A stretch of 33,703 nucleotides of DNA. Origin: Pseudomonas citrullilanati (GTDB taxonomy: Bacteria > Pseudomonadota > Gammaproteobacteria > Pseudomonadales > Pseudomonadaceae). The stretch covers positions 1 through 33,703 of the forward strand of contig NZ_JAUQOP010000051.1 of NCBI RefSeq assembly GCF_030580855.1. The letters are read 5' to 3'. The translations under genes and the position numbers were made by a program. The notes beneath the pieces are model-generated. The model saw only the letters and a program-made list of their open reading frames with translations. It searched no databases and was not told the origin of the DNA. Below, one piece after another: positions 15,712 to 24,989 of the stretch; positions within the stretch are counted from its first letter, which is position 1; the number at the start of each line of letters is the position of its first letter.

Positions 15712-18700
15712 TCAATCCAGCTCAGTCGGCAGGGGACGCGGCAGGTCATCGCCGCTGGAACCGTCGAGCCAGTCGACCTTGGCCATCTTGCGCACCACGA
15801 CGAACTCGTCGCGGTTGCAACCGACCGTGCCGTAATAGTTGAACCCGTAGGCCTGCTGGGCGTAGCCACCGATCATGTGGGTGGGCTTGAGCACCACGCG
15901 GGTCACCGAGTTGTGGTGGCCGCCGCGGGTCTTGGTGGTTTCCGAACCGGGCACGTTCACGATCCGTTCCTGGGCGTGGTACATCATCACCATGCCCTCC
16001 TTGACCCGCTGGCTGACCACCGCCCGGGCGGTCAGCGCGCCGTTGGCGTTGAAGCACTCGACCCAGTCGTTGTCCTCGATGCCGGCGCGCCGGGCGTCGA
16101 TTTCCGAGAGCCAGATGATCGGCCCGCCACGGCTGAGGGTGAGCATGATCAGGTTGTCGGTGTAGGTGCTGTGGATGCCCCATTTCTGGTGCGGAGTGAT
16201 CCAGTTCAGGACGATCTCGGTCTCGCCGTTGCCGCGCTTGCCTTTCACCACGTCGATGGTGCGGGTGTTGACCGGTGGCCGGTAACTCATCAACTGCTCG
16301 CCGAACGCCTGCATCCAAGGGTGGTCCTGGTAGAACTGCTGGCGACCGGTGATGGTGCGCCACGGGATCGACTCGTGGACGTTGGTGTAGCCGGCGTTGT
16401 AGCTGACGTGATCGTCTTCCAGGCCGGACCAGGTCGGGCTGGAAATGATCTTGCGCGGCTGGGCCTGGATGTCACGGAAGCGAATCGCCTCGTGCTCCTT
16501 GGGTACGGCCAGGTGGCTGTGGTCGATGCCGGTGAACTCCGACAGCGCCGCCCAGGCTTTTACCGCGACATGGCCGTTGGTTTCCGGGGCCAGGGACAGG
16601 ATCACTTCGGCCGCGTCGATGGCGCTGTCGATCTTCGGCCGGCCCTGGCTGATGCCCGCCTCGACCTCGTGGTGGTTCAGTTCGCCGAGGAATTTCACTT
16701 CGGCCTCGGTGTTCCAGTTGATGCCCTTGCCGCCGTTGCCGAGTTTTTCCAGCATCGGGCCCAGGGAGGTGAATTGCTTGTAGATGTTCGGGTAGTCGCG
16801 CTCCACCACTTGCAGGTTTGGCGCGTTCTTGCCCGGCTTTGGCACCTCCCCGGCGGTTTTCCAATCGGTGCCGCCGAACGGCTGGGCCAGTTCGCCGACG
16901 CTGTCGTGCATCAACGGGACGGTGACCAGGTCTTTCTCAACGCCCAGGTGACCGACCGCCATGGCCGAGAACGCCTTGGCGATGCCCTTGTAGATTTCCC
17001 AGTCCGAACGCGACTCCCAGGCCGGGTCGATGGCGGCCGACAGTGGGTGGATGAACGGGTGCATGTCCGAGGTGTTCATGTCGTCTTTTTCGTACCAGGT
17101 CGCGGTCGGCAAGACGATGTCGGAATACACGCAGGTCGAGGACATGCGGAAGTCCAGGGTGGTCACCAGGTCGAGCTTGCCGATGGCGCCTTCATCGACC
17201 CATTCGGCCTCGGTCGGCTTGCAATCACCGACCTGGCCGATGTCTTCGTTCATCACGCCGTTCTTGGTGCCGAGCAGGTACTTGAGCATGTACTCATGGC
17301 CCTTGCCCGAGGAACCCAGCAGGTTGGAGCGCCAAATGAACATGTTGCGCGGGAAGTTCACCGGGTTGTCAGGTTGCTCGCAGGCAAAGCGCAGCGAACC
17401 GTCCTGCCAGGACTTGACCACGTAGTCCTTGGGATCCAGGCCCGCGGCGGCAGCGTCGCGACAGATGTGCAGCGGGTTGGTGTTGAGTTGTGGCGCGCTG
17501 GGCAGCCAACCGGCGCGTTCGGCGCGGATGTTGTAGTCCAGGGCGTGCTCGGGGAACTGCGACTTGTCGGCCAGCGGCGAGAGCACATCGTGCATGCTCA
17601 TCTTCTCGTGGCGCCATTGCGAGCTGTGGCCATAGAAGAAGCTGGTGCCGTTCATTTGCCGCGCAGGGCGGTTCCAGTCCAGGCCGAAGGCCAGGGGCAG
17701 CCAGCCGCACTGCGGACGGAGTTTTTCCTGGCCGACGTAGTGGGCCCAGCCGCCGCCGGTCTGGCCGATGCAACCGCAGAGCATGAGCATGTTGATCAGC
17801 CCGCGGTAGTTCATGTCCATGTGGTACCAGTGGTTCATCGCCGCACCGACGATGATCATCGAGCGTCCACGGGTCTTGTCGGCGTTGTCGGCGAACTCGC
17901 GGGCGATCTGGATCGCCTTCTCGCGGCTGACACCGGTGATCCGCTCCTGCCAGGCCGGGGTGCCTGGCACCGAGGCGTCGTCGTAGTCCTTGGCCACGTT
18001 GGCACCGCCCAGGCCACGGTCGATCGCCAGGTTGGCCGCCGACAGGTCGAACACGGTGGCCACTTTCGCCACGCTGCCGTCGGCCAGCACCACGCTGTGC
18101 ACCGGCACCCGGCGCCACTGCACCGCGTCACCGGCCACGTGCGGGAAGTATTCCTGGGTCTGGCCGGCAAAGTACGGGAACGCCACTTCGGCGACGTCGC
18201 CGCCGATCAGGCTCAACTTGAGGTCGATCTCACGCCCTTCGCCACCCTCGCGTGGCAGGATGTTCCACTTGCCCTTCTCGCCCCAGCGATAGCCGATGGA
18301 GCCTTGGGGCGAGACCAGTTCGCCGGCCGCGTCCAGGGCGATGGTTTTCCACTCGGGGTTGTTGTCCTGGCCGAGGTTGTCGGTCAGGTCGCTGGCCCGC
18401 AGGAAGCGATCCGGCTGGTAGCCCGAGCCTGGCGCGGCGCCGAGCATCGGCTTGAGCAGCACCAGCACCGGCAAGTCGGTGTAGCGCTTGGCGTAATCGG
18501 TGAAATAGGCGCTCGGCTTGTCCAGGTGGAATTCTTTGAAGATCACATGGTTGAAGGCCTGGGCCAGCGCGGCGTCGGTGCCCTGCTTGGGGTTGAGCCA
18601 CAGGTCGGTGAGCTTGGCCACTTCCGAATAATCCGGCGTGATTGCCACGGTCTTGGTGCCCTTGTAGCGCACCTCGGTGAAGAAGTGCGCATCCGGGGTG

Positions 18701-19479
18701 CGGGTCTGCGGGACGTTGGAGCCCCAGGCGATGATGTAGTTGGAGTTGTACCAGTCGGCCGATTCCGGCACGTCGGTCTGCTCGCCCCAGACCATCGGCG
18801 AGGCTGGCGGCAAGTCGCAGTACCAGTCGTAGAAGCTCAGGCACACCCCGCCGATCAGCGACAGGTAGCGCGAGCCGGCGGCGTAGCTGACCATCGACAT
18901 CGCCGGGATCGGCGAGAAGCCCACCACCCGGTCCGGGCCGTGGCGCTTGACAGTATAGACGTTGGCGGCGGCAATGATCTCGTTGACTTCTTCCCAGCTG
19001 GAACGGATGAAGCCGCCCATGCCGCGCTTGCTCTTGTACGAGTCAGCCTTGGCCTTGTCCTCGACGATACTGGCCCAGGCTTCCACCGGCGGCAGGGTCT
19101 GCCGGGCCTGGCGCCACAACTTGAGCAACGGCTTGCGGATCTTCGGGTACTTGAGCCGGTTGGCGCTGTAGATGTACCAGCTGTAGCTGGCCCCGCGAGG
19201 GCAGCCGCGCGGCTCGTGGTTGGGCAGGTCGTTGCGGGTGCGCGGGTAGTCGGTCTGCTGGGTTTCCCAGGTGATCAGGCCGTTCTTGACGTAGATTTTC
19301 CACGAGCACGAACCGGTGCAGTTCACCCCGTGGGTGGAACGCACGATCTTGTCGTACTGCCAGCGGGAACGGTAGACGTTCTCCCAGTCGCGGGACTCCT
19401 TGCGGGTCTCGCCATGGCCCTCGGAAAACTCGCCTTGCTTGCGGTTGAAGAACCGCAGTTGATCCAGTAAATGACTCAC
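15712..19479 (-). CDS. narG: Respiratory nitrate reductase alpha subunit NarG (Mo-bisMGD)
   Basis: This 1255-residue catalytic subunit reduces nitrate to nitrite on the cytoplasmic face. The FS0 cluster ligands are H50, C54, C58 and C93, one position off the E. coli H49/C53/C57/C92 set. D222 in YCDLPPASP has the same number as the Mo-ligand Asp of E. coli NarG. The N-terminus has no export twin-arginine signal, as expected for NarG. The start is GTG 19479 (VSHLLDQLRFF), with AGGAAA 8 bp upstream. The frame extends further upstream without conserved sequence. A 63-bp gap with a small GC hairpin separates it from narK2. Confidence 0.98.
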   Translation of the reverse strand: MSHLLDQLRFFNRKQGEFSEGHGETRKESRDWENVYRSRWQYDKIVRSTHGVNCTGSCSWKIYVKNGLITWETQQTDYPRTRNDLPNHEPRGCPRGASYSWYIYSANRLKYPKIRKPLLKLWRQARQTLPPVEAWASIVEDKAKADSYKSKRGMGGFIRSSWEEVNEIIAAANVYTVKRHGPDRVVGFSPIPAMSMVSYAAGSRYLSLIGGVCLSFYDWYCDLPPASPMVWGEQTDVPESADWYNSNYIIAWGSNVPQTRTPDAHFFTEVRYKGTKTVAITPDYSEVAKLTDLWLNPKQGTDAALAQAFNHVIFKEFHLDKPSAYFTDYAKRYTDLPVLVLLKPMLGAAPGSGYQPDRFLRASDLTDNLGQDNNPEWKTIALDAAGELVSPQGSIGYRWGEKGKWNILPREGGEGREIDLKLSLIGGDVAEVAFPYFAGQTQEYFPHVAGDAVQWRRVPVHSVVLADGSVAKVATVFDLSAANLAIDRGLGGANVAKDYDDASVPGTPAWQERITGVSREKAIQIAREFADNADKTRGRSMIIVGAAMNHWYHMDMNYRGLINMLMLCGCIGQTGGGWAHYVGQEKLRPQCGWLPLAFGLDWNRPARQMNGTSFFYGHSSQWRHEKMSMHDVLSPLADKSQFPEHALDYNIRAERAGWLPSAPQLNTNPLHICRDAAAAGLDPKDYVVKSWQDGSLRFACEQPDNPVNFPRNMFIWRSNLLGSSGKGHEYMLKYLLGTKNGVMNEDIGQVGDCKPTEAEWVDEGAIGKLDLVTTLDFRMSSTCVYSDIVLPTATWYEKDDMNTSDMHPFIHPLSAAIDPAWESRSDWEIYKGIAKAFSAMAVGHLGVEKDLVTVPLMHDSVGELAQPFGGTDWKTAGEVPKPGKNAPNLQVVERDYPNIYKQFTSLGPMLEKLGNGGKGINWNTEAEVKFLGELNHHEVEAGISQGRPKIDSAIDAAEVILSLAPETNGHVAVKAWAALSEFTGIDHSHLAVPKEHEAIRFRDIQAQPRKIISSPTWSGLEDDHVSYNAGYTNVHESIPWRTITGRQQFYQDHPWMQAFGEQLMSYRPPVNTRTIDVVKGKRGNGETEIVLNWITPHQKWGIHSTYTDNLIMLTLSRGGPIIWLSEIDARRAGIEDNDWVECFNANGALTARAVVSQRVKEGMVMMYHAQERIVNVPGSETTKTRGGHHNSVTRVVLKPTHMIGGYAQQAYGFNYYGTVGCNRDEFVVVRKMAKVDWLDGSSGDDLPRPLPTELD

Positions 19480-19505
19480 AGTGTCTTTCCTCTCAGGCTT
19501 GCTCC

Positions 19506-19523
19506 GCGGGGTCTGCGCCCCGC
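19506..19523 (-). other. GC hairpin in the narK2-narG gap
   Basis: GCGGGG, loop of 6, CCCCGC lies in the 63-bp gap between the narK2 stop and the narG start. It has no T-tail, so it is not a full terminator. It might mark an mRNA processing or stability boundary between the transporter and enzyme parts of the operon; this is inference. Confidence 0.4.
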
Positions 19524-19542
19524 CCACGCAAAAGTAAAATGC

Positions 19543-20940
19543 TTAGCAGGGTGTCGCCGCGCCCTTGCGCGCGTACCACCACCAGGTCACCACGATGCAG
19601 CTCAGGTAGAAGCCGACGAACATGTAGAAGGCCATCTCCGGGCCGCCGGTCAGGGCCATCGAAGTGCCGAAGGACTTGGGAATGAAGAACGCACCGAAGG
19701 CGCCCATGGCCGAGCTGAAACCAAGTACGGCGGCCGATTCCTTGCCGGCATTCTTGAGCGCCTGCTCGCGTTGCTCGGGCTTTTTGCCCAGGGCGGCCTT
19801 TTCGTGCAGGGTGCGGAAGATCACCGGGATCATGCGGAAGGTGGAGCCATTGCCCACGCCGGTGGTGATGAACAGCAACATGAACATCCCCAGGAAGCCG
19901 TAGAAGCTGCCGCCCTGGCCGCCCTGCGGCAAGAAGTGCATGACGCCGAACACCATCGCGATCATCAGCACGAAGTTCCACAGGGTGACTTTCGCGCCGC
20001 CGAGCTTGTCCGCCAGCCAGCCGCCCAATGGCCGCACCAGCGCACCGACCAGTGGGCCGAGGAAGGCGAACTTGAGGGCGATGACGTCGGGGAACGAGGT
20101 CTTGATCAGCAGCGGGAACGCGGCGGAGAAACCGATGAACGAGCCGAACGTGGCCAGGTACAACCAGCACATCAGCCAGTTGTGCTTGCGCTTGAAGATC
20201 ACCGCCTGCTCGCTGAACGAGGCACGGGCGCTGGACAGGTCGTTCATGCCGAACCAGGCGATCAGGGTCACGGCGAGGATGAACGGCACCCAGATGAAAC
20301 CGGCGTTCTGCAGCCACAGCGAGCTGCCGTCGGCCAGCACCTGCGGCTGGCCACCAAGAAAGCCGAACACGCCGAAGGAAATCACCAGCGGGACGCTGAA
20401 TTGCATCACCGACACGCCCAGGTTGCCCAGCCCGGCGTTCAGGCCCAGGGCAGTGCCCTGCTGGGACTTGGGGTAGAAGAAGCTGATGTTGGACATGCTC
20501 GAGGCGAAGTTGCCGCCACCGAAACCGCAGAGCAAAGCGATCAGCACGAAGACGTTGTAGGGCGTGGCCGGATCCTGCACGGCGAAGCCCATCCACAGGG
20601 CAGGCACCAGCAGCGACGCCGTGCTCAGCGCGGTCCAGCGCCGGCCGCCGAAGATCGGCACCATGAACGAGTAGAACACCCGCAGGGTCGCGCCCGACAG
20701 CCCCGGCAAGGCGGCCAGCCAGAACAGCTGGTCGGTGCTGAAGCTGAAGCCGATGGCGTTCAGGCGCACGATCACCGTGCTCCAGACCATCCACACGGCG
20801 AAGGCCAACAGCAGCGCCGGGATCGAGATCCACAGGTTGCGCCGCGCGGTCTGTTTGCCGCTGCGCCCCCAGAACGCGGGGTCTTCCGGGCGCCAGTCAT
20901 GAATGACCGGGCCTTTGTCAGGCGTTTGCAGAACGGACAT
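19543..20940 (-). CDS. narK2: Nitrate/nitrite antiporter NarK2 (MFS, NarK type II)
   Basis: This 465-residue protein of the major facilitator family should have twelve helices. The N-terminal extension (VLQTPDKGPVIHDWRPEDPAFW) is typical of type II NarK, which exchanges nitrate for nitrite. Signature loops are visible: GLNAGLGNLGVSVMQF and GPLVGALVRPLGGWLADKLGG, the latter with one of the conserved substrate arginines. ATG 20940 has AAGGAG 6 bp upstream, and this start lies 23 bp inside the end of narK1, so the two are probably coupled. Substrate mode is inferred from family type and from P. aeruginosa. Confidence 0.94.
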   Translation of the reverse strand: MSVLQTPDKGPVIHDWRPEDPAFWGRSGKQTARRNLWISIPALLLAFAVWMVWSTVIVRLNAIGFSFSTDQLFWLAALPGLSGATLRVFYSFMVPIFGGRRWTALSTASLLVPALWMGFAVQDPATPYNVFVLIALLCGFGGGNFASSMSNISFFYPKSQQGTALGLNAGLGNLGVSVMQFSVPLVISFGVFGFLGGQPQVLADGSSLWLQNAGFIWVPFILAVTLIAWFGMNDLSSARASFSEQAVIFKRKHNWLMCWLYLATFGSFIGFSAAFPLLIKTSFPDVIALKFAFLGPLVGALVRPLGGWLADKLGGAKVTLWNFVLMIAMVFGVMHFLPQGGQGGSFYGFLGMFMLLFITTGVGNGSTFRMIPVIFRTLHEKAALGKKPEQREQALKNAGKESAAVLGFSSAMGAFGAFFIPKSFGTSMALTGGPEMAFYMFVGFYLSCIVVTWWWYARKGAATPC

Positions 20941-22219
20941 GTTCTTCTCCTTGGGCAATGCTGGAAAACGGGGGTTGGCTGGCGGCGGGCGGCTTGCCCA
21001 GCAGCGGGCGCTTGCGGATTTCGCTGACGTACATCCAGATCAGCGAGACCCAGACCACGCCGTACAGCAACATGAAGCAGGACGAGCGCACGCCGGTGAG
21101 GTCCACCAGGGCGCCGAACAGGATGGGCAGCACGAACCCGCCGAGGCCGCCGGCCAGGCCGACGATGCCGGACACCGCGCCCATGTTTTTCGGGTAGTCG
21201 TTGGCGATGTACTTGAAGACCGAGGCCTTGCCGAATGCGAAGGCGATGCCCATCACGAACAGCAGCACGGTGAACAGCGTGGCGCTGAGGCCGATGTGAA
21301 AGTCGACGACGCCGTTGACGGTCTGCACCTGCAGTTGTGTCTGCGGGTACGACAACAGGAACAGGCAGATCCAGCTGACCCACAGCACCCACCAGGTCAC
21401 GCTCTGGGCGCCCCAGCGGTCCGACATCCAGCCGCCCACCGCCCGCAGCACGCCGCCCGGCAGCGAGAAACAGGCCGCCAGCAGCGCCGCGCTTTGCAGG
21501 CTGAAACCGTATTCCTGCACGTAGTATTTGGTCATCCACAGCGCCAAGGCCACGTAGCCGCCGAACACGATCGAGTAGTACTGGCAGTAGCGCCACACGG
21601 CGGGTTCTTTCAACGCCTTGAGCTGCTCGCGCAGGCTGGCACCGCCGGCGCTGCGGTGTTCCTTTTTCTCGGCGGTGAGAAACCAGAACAGCAGCGCGGT
21701 GATGAACAGGATCGCGCTGAACACTTTCGGCACCAGGTGCCAGCTGCCGAGGGCGATCAACGCCGGCGCGAGGAACTTGGTCACCGCCGCGCCGGCGTTG
21801 CCGGCCCCGAACACGCCCATGGCAAAGCCCTGATTGTGCTTGTCGAACCACTTGGCGACATAGGCGATGCCCACCGAGAAGGAACCACCGGCCAGGCCGA
21901 CGAACAGCCCCAGCAGCAGGAACTGCCAGAACGCCGTGGCAAGCGTGATCAGGTACAGCGGCAGGACACAGGACAGCATCAACACGAAGAACACGATGCG
22001 ACCGCCGAAGCGGTCGGTCAGCAGCCCCAGGGGCAACCGGACCAGCGAACCGGTCAACACCGGTGTCGCGGCCAGCAGGCCGAACTGGGTTTCGTTGAGG
22101 GCGAGCATTTCCTTGATCGGAACGCCCAGCACGGCAAACATCATCCAGACCATGAAGCACACGGTGAAGGCCAGGGTACTCATGCCCAGTACCAGCCCTT
22201 GTTGCACTTGCGCTCGCAT
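20918..22219 (-). CDS. narK1: Nitrate transporter NarK1 (MFS, NarK type I)
   Basis: This 433-residue major facilitator protein lacks the extended N-terminus of type II NarK. It has the nitrate-transporter motifs RLPLGLLTDRFGGR, GVFGAGNAGAAVTKF and GGWMSDRWGA, and GIVGLAGGLGGFVLP near the end. Type I NarK proteins are thought to be nitrate/proton symporters that start nitrate entry before nitrite builds up. It is the first gene of the nar operon. ATG 22219 has GGGAG 9 bp upstream. The upstream region carries an ANR-type box, an IHF match and two NarL-like sites. Confidence 0.94.
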   Translation of the reverse strand: MRAQVQQGLVLGMSTLAFTVCFMVWMMFAVLGVPIKEMLALNETQFGLLAATPVLTGSLVRLPLGLLTDRFGGRIVFFVLMLSCVLPLYLITLATAFWQFLLLGLFVGLAGGSFSVGIAYVAKWFDKHNQGFAMGVFGAGNAGAAVTKFLAPALIALGSWHLVPKVFSAILFITALLFWFLTAEKKEHRSAGGASLREQLKALKEPAVWRYCQYYSIVFGGYVALALWMTKYYVQEYGFSLQSAALLAACFSLPGGVLRAVGGWMSDRWGAQSVTWWVLWVSWICLFLLSYPQTQLQVQTVNGVVDFHIGLSATLFTVLLFVMGIAFAFGKASVFKYIANDYPKNMGAVSGIVGLAGGLGGFVLPILFGALVDLTGVRSSCFMLLYGVVWVSLIWMYVSEIRKRPLLGKPPAASQPPFSSIAQGEEHVRSANA

Positions 22220-22278
22220 CGCGATGCACTCCCGTCATTACGTTGAGCGCAGCCTAGTGATGCGAACCCGGTAAAAAC

Positions 22279-22292
22279 TTGACGTGGGTCAA
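22279..22292 (-). promoter_or_regulatory. ANR-type box of the narK1K2GHJI promoter
   Basis: TTGACGTGGGTCAA is a symmetric FNR-family site (TTGAC-N4-GTCAA, one change per half from the consensus). On the minus strand TAGGCT at 22256-22251 is centred 32 bp downstream and could be the -10, which gives a start near 22244 with the box at about -41.5. The narK1 ATG is 60 bp from the box edge. Confidence 0.8.
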
Positions 22293-22327
22293 AGAGCGTC
22301 CCGGGGGTACTGGCCTATCCTTGGCCT

Positions 22328-22349
22328 GCCTACCTCCAAGGAGGTAGGC
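22328..22349. promoter_or_regulatory. NarL-like 7-2-7 site between narK1 and narX
   Basis: TACCTCC-AA-GGAGGTA (22331-22346) is an inverted pair of heptamers with a 2-bp spacer, flanked by GCC and GGC, which extends each arm to 10 bp. It resembles the NarL/NarP arrangement (TACYNMT-N2-AKNRGTA), with C instead of T at the last base of the heptamer. It is centred about 94 bp upstream of the proposed narK1 start. Confidence 0.7.
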
Positions 22350-22374
22350 CTGGATATTGCTGGAACCCTTTATC

Positions 22375-22387
22375 TATCAATATCTTG
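22375..22387. promoter_or_regulatory. IHF consensus match between narK1 and narX
   Basis: TATCAATATCTTG fits the IHF consensus WATCAANNNNTTR at every defined base. It lies between two NarL-like sites, about 137 bp upstream of the proposed narK1 start, where DNA bending could bring a distant NarL to the promoter. Confidence 0.6.
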
Positions 22388-22427
22388 AACAAGTTGGCCG
22401 AGATTTTCAGGGAGACGCGGCGGCCGA

Positions 22428-22443
22428 CAACTCTTTAGAGGTA
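22428..22443. promoter_or_regulatory. Second NarL-like site, distal to narK1
   Basis: On the minus strand TACCTCT-AA-AGAGTTG has one heptamer that fits TACYNMT exactly and a weaker partner with the same 2-bp spacer. It is centred about 191 bp upstream of the proposed narK1 start and 86-101 bp before narX, so it could act on either gene. Confidence 0.5.
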
Positions 22444-22528
22444 GTGCATCCAGGATCGGCTGCCATACCCCCAGGTCCAGGCGCCCTCCCATGTCCGGGT
22501 TTGAGCTTTTCCTGCAAGGCCAGCGGTC

Positions 22529-24328
22529 ATGATGCGCTGGTTGCGCAGTTCCCTGCCCGCTCGCGCCGGCCTCGCGGTGATCCTTATCGCCGTCCTGGCC
22601 CTGGCCAGTTCCCTCAGCGCCGGGCTGATCGCCTGGTTCAGCCAGGGCGACGCCGCGGCCATCAATACCGCCGGCTCCGTGCGCATGGAGACCTACCACC
22701 TGAGCTGGAAACTGGCGGCCGGTGCCAGCGCGGACATCCCGCCGATCGTCGACAGCCTGCAACAGCGCCTGGACAGCCCGGCCCTGCGCATCGTGCTGGA
22801 AGACGGGCCGAGCACCACCCTGCACCAGAGCTATCGCGTCCTGCAGCAGCGCTGGAGCCAGACCTTGCGCCCCGCCATCGAGCGCGGCGACGCAGCGTTC
22901 TTCCAGGCCAGCGCGAGCTCGTTCGTCGAGCAGTTGGACCAGTTCGTCACGCTGTTGCAACGCCAGAGCGAGCACAAGCAGGGTTGGCAGCAGACGATCC
23001 AGGGCGTGGCGCTGTTCAGCACCATGATCATCCTGCTGGTCGGCCTGTACGAATTGCAGTACGGCGTGGTCATGCCCTTGCAGGAATTGGTGGACGCCAC
23101 CCAGCGCTTTCGCCGCGGCGAGTTCCAGGTGCGGGTCAACCATCAGTCCGAAGACGAGCTGGGTCAGTTGGCGACCAGCTTCAACACCATGGCCGAGACC
23201 ATCGAGCAGTCCCACCGCACCCTGGAAAACCAGGTCCAGCAGAAGACCCTCAACCTGCAGCAGGCCAACGCCGCCCTGGAACTGCTCTACCAGAGCAGCC
23301 GCAGCCTCGCCACCCGGCAGGCCAACGCCGAGGGGCTGGATGAACTGATCCGGCGCTTCCAGCAACGGTTGCCGGGGCTGCGCCTGTCGCTGTGCCTGCA
23401 AGGGCAATTGCAGGCACCGGCCCGACAGTTGCTGGCCCTGCATGGCGCCAACGGCCGCCAGGTCTGCGCCAGCAGCGATTGCGCCACCTGCCAGCAGCAC
23501 CAGAGCGCCCGGCCACTGACCTTCAGCATCAGCAACCAGGGCAACGACCTGGGTGAACTCAAGGCCCACTTCGTCGATGGCCACGCGGCGCAGCCCTGGG
23601 AGAGCGCCCTGATCCAGGCCCTGGCGAACCTGATCGGCACCACCCTGTCCCTCAAGCGCCAGCGTGAACAGGACCACCGCTTGCTGCTACTGGACGAGCG
23701 CACCATCATCGCCCGGGAACTGCATGACTCTCTCGCCCAGGCCCTTTCGTACATGAAGCTGCAAGTCAGCCGCATGCAGACCCTGCTGCGCCGGGGCGAA
23801 CCGACGCAGACCCTGGAGACGGTCACCGCCGAGCTGCGCGAAGGCCTCAACAACGCCTATCGCCAGTTGCGCGAATTGCTGACCACCTTCCGCTTGCAGA
23901 TCCACGACGACGGCCTGGTGGAAGAACTCAAGGACACCGCCGAGGAATTCTCCCACCGCGGCGACTTCCAGGTGCACCTGCGCATCGACCCGTTGGCCTT
24001 CGAACTGTCGGCCAGCGAGCAGATCCACATCCTCCAGATCACCCGCGAGGCCCTGTCGAACTGCCTGCGCCACGCCCATGCCGAGAACGCCTGGCTGGAG
24101 CTGCGCCAGGAAGGCGAGACCGTGCGCCTGTCCATCGAGGACGACGGCCGTGGCTTCAGCGGCGAGGTGGACCAACGCGAGCACCACGGCCTGAACATCA
24201 TGAACGAACGGGCCCGCAGCCTGCGCGGCCAACTCCGGATTTTCTCCCGCACGCCCCAGGGCACCTGTATCCAGGTGCATTTCCAGCCGGAATTCCTGGG
24301 CCAACCCACCGAAGGGATCACCCCATGA
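22529..24328 (+). CDS. narX: Nitrate/nitrite sensor histidine kinase NarX
   Basis: This 599-residue membrane kinase senses nitrate in the periplasm and phosphorylates NarL. TM1 is about residues 12-35. The nitrate-binding P-box follows (NTAGSVRMETYHLSW, residues 46-60, with R52). TM2 is about 158-178, the HAMP domain about 178-228, then a coiled region and a GAF-like part with C313, C318 and C321 as in the NarX central cysteine cluster. A HisKA_3 dimerisation domain has the phospho-acceptor H399 (ARELHDSLAQAL), and a HATPase domain ends the chain (DDGRGF, HHGLNIMNERA). Two tandem ATG codons start the gene; 22529 is used, and the ribosome site is weak (AAGG). It overlaps narL by 4 bp (ATGA). 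Confidence 0.95.
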   Translation: MMRWLRSSLPARAGLAVILIAVLALASSLSAGLIAWFSQGDAAAINTAGSVRMETYHLSWKLAAGASADIPPIVDSLQQRLDSPALRIVLEDGPSTTLHQSYRVLQQRWSQTLRPAIERGDAAFFQASASSFVEQLDQFVTLLQRQSEHKQGWQQTIQGVALFSTMIILLVGLYELQYGVVMPLQELVDATQRFRRGEFQVRVNHQSEDELGQLATSFNTMAETIEQSHRTLENQVQQKTLNLQQANAALELLYQSSRSLATRQANAEGLDELIRRFQQRLPGLRLSLCLQGQLQAPARQLLALHGANGRQVCASSDCATCQQHQSARPLTFSISNQGNDLGELKAHFVDGHAAQPWESALIQALANLIGTTLSLKRQREQDHRLLLLDERTIIARELHDSLAQALSYMKLQVSRMQTLLRRGEPTQTLETVTAELREGLNNAYRQLRELLTTFRLQIHDDGLVEELKDTAEEFSHRGDFQVHLRIDPLAFELSASEQIHILQITREALSNCLRHAHAENAWLELRQEGETVRLSIEDDGRGFSGEVDQREHHGLNIMNERARSLRGQLRIFSRTPQGTCIQVHFQPEFLGQPTEGITP

Positions 24329-24972
24329 ACGCCCCCCTGCGCCATACCCTCCTGCTGGTCGACGATCATCCGATGATGCGTCGCGGGATCCGCCAGATGC
24401 TCGAACTCGAAGACGACCTGCAGATCGTCGGCGAAGCCAGCCACGGCGAGGAAGCGCTGACGCTGATCGCCCCCCTCAAGCCCGACCTGGTGCTACTGGA
24501 CAACAACATGCCGCAGATGAACGGCATCGAGACCCTGCGGCGGCTGCGGGCCATGCACTACAGCGGCAAGGTGCTGCTGTTCACCGTATCCGACGCCGAG
24601 GACGATATCCGCGATGCCCTGCGCCTGGACGCCAACGGCTACCTGCTCAAGGACATGGAGCCCGAGTTGCTGATCCAGTACATCCGCGACGCCCTGGGCG
24701 GCGCACTGGTGATCAGCCCCGGCCTGACCCGGGTCATGGCCCAGGCCCTGCGCTCCCCGCCGCGCCAGGCCGAAGTGGAACTGACCGACCGCGAGCGCCA
24801 GGTCCTCAAGACCATCGCCGCCGGCTACAGCAACAAGGTCATCGGCCACAAGCTCGGCATCACCGAAGGCACAGTCAAGGTCCATGTGAAGAACCTGCTG
24901 CACAAATTGGGCTTGCGTTCGCGGGTGGAAGCGGCGGTCTGGGCGATGGAGCATTTGCGTGGGGCCGGTTAG
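24325..24972 (+). CDS. narL: Nitrate/nitrite response regulator NarL
   Basis: This 215-residue two-component regulator has a receiver domain with acidic pocket D13/D14, phospho-acceptor D59 (LLDNNMP), T87 and K109. A LuxR/NarL helix-turn-helix occupies about residues 152-212 (ELTDRERQVLKTIAAGYSN, then LGITEGTVKVHVKNLLHKLG). It should bind TACYNMT-type heptamers such as those found in front of narK1, dnr and moaB. The start codon overlaps the narX stop as ATGA, so sensor and regulator are made together. A REP pair follows 17 bp after the stop. Confidence 0.96.
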   Translation: MNAPLRHTLLLVDDHPMMRRGIRQMLELEDDLQIVGEASHGEEALTLIAPLKPDLVLLDNNMPQMNGIETLRRLRAMHYSGKVLLFTVSDAEDDIRDALRLDANGYLLKDMEPELLIQYIRDALGGALVISPGLTRVMAQALRSPPRQAEVELTDRERQVLKTIAAGYSNKVIGHKLGITEGTVKVHVKNLLHKLGLRSRVEAAVWAMEHLRGAG

Positions 24973-24989
24973 ATCAACCAGCCCCCCCC

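Noticed and set aside
15562..19470. A 1302-codon open frame antisense to narG
   Set aside because: It mirrors narG codon structure in high-GC DNA, has no family motifs, and the opposite strand is a firmly identified NarG.
22357..23343. Alternative long frame overlapping the start of narX
   Set aside because: Its translation is proline/arginine-rich without motifs, while the NarX frame has P-box, HAMP and kinase motifs.
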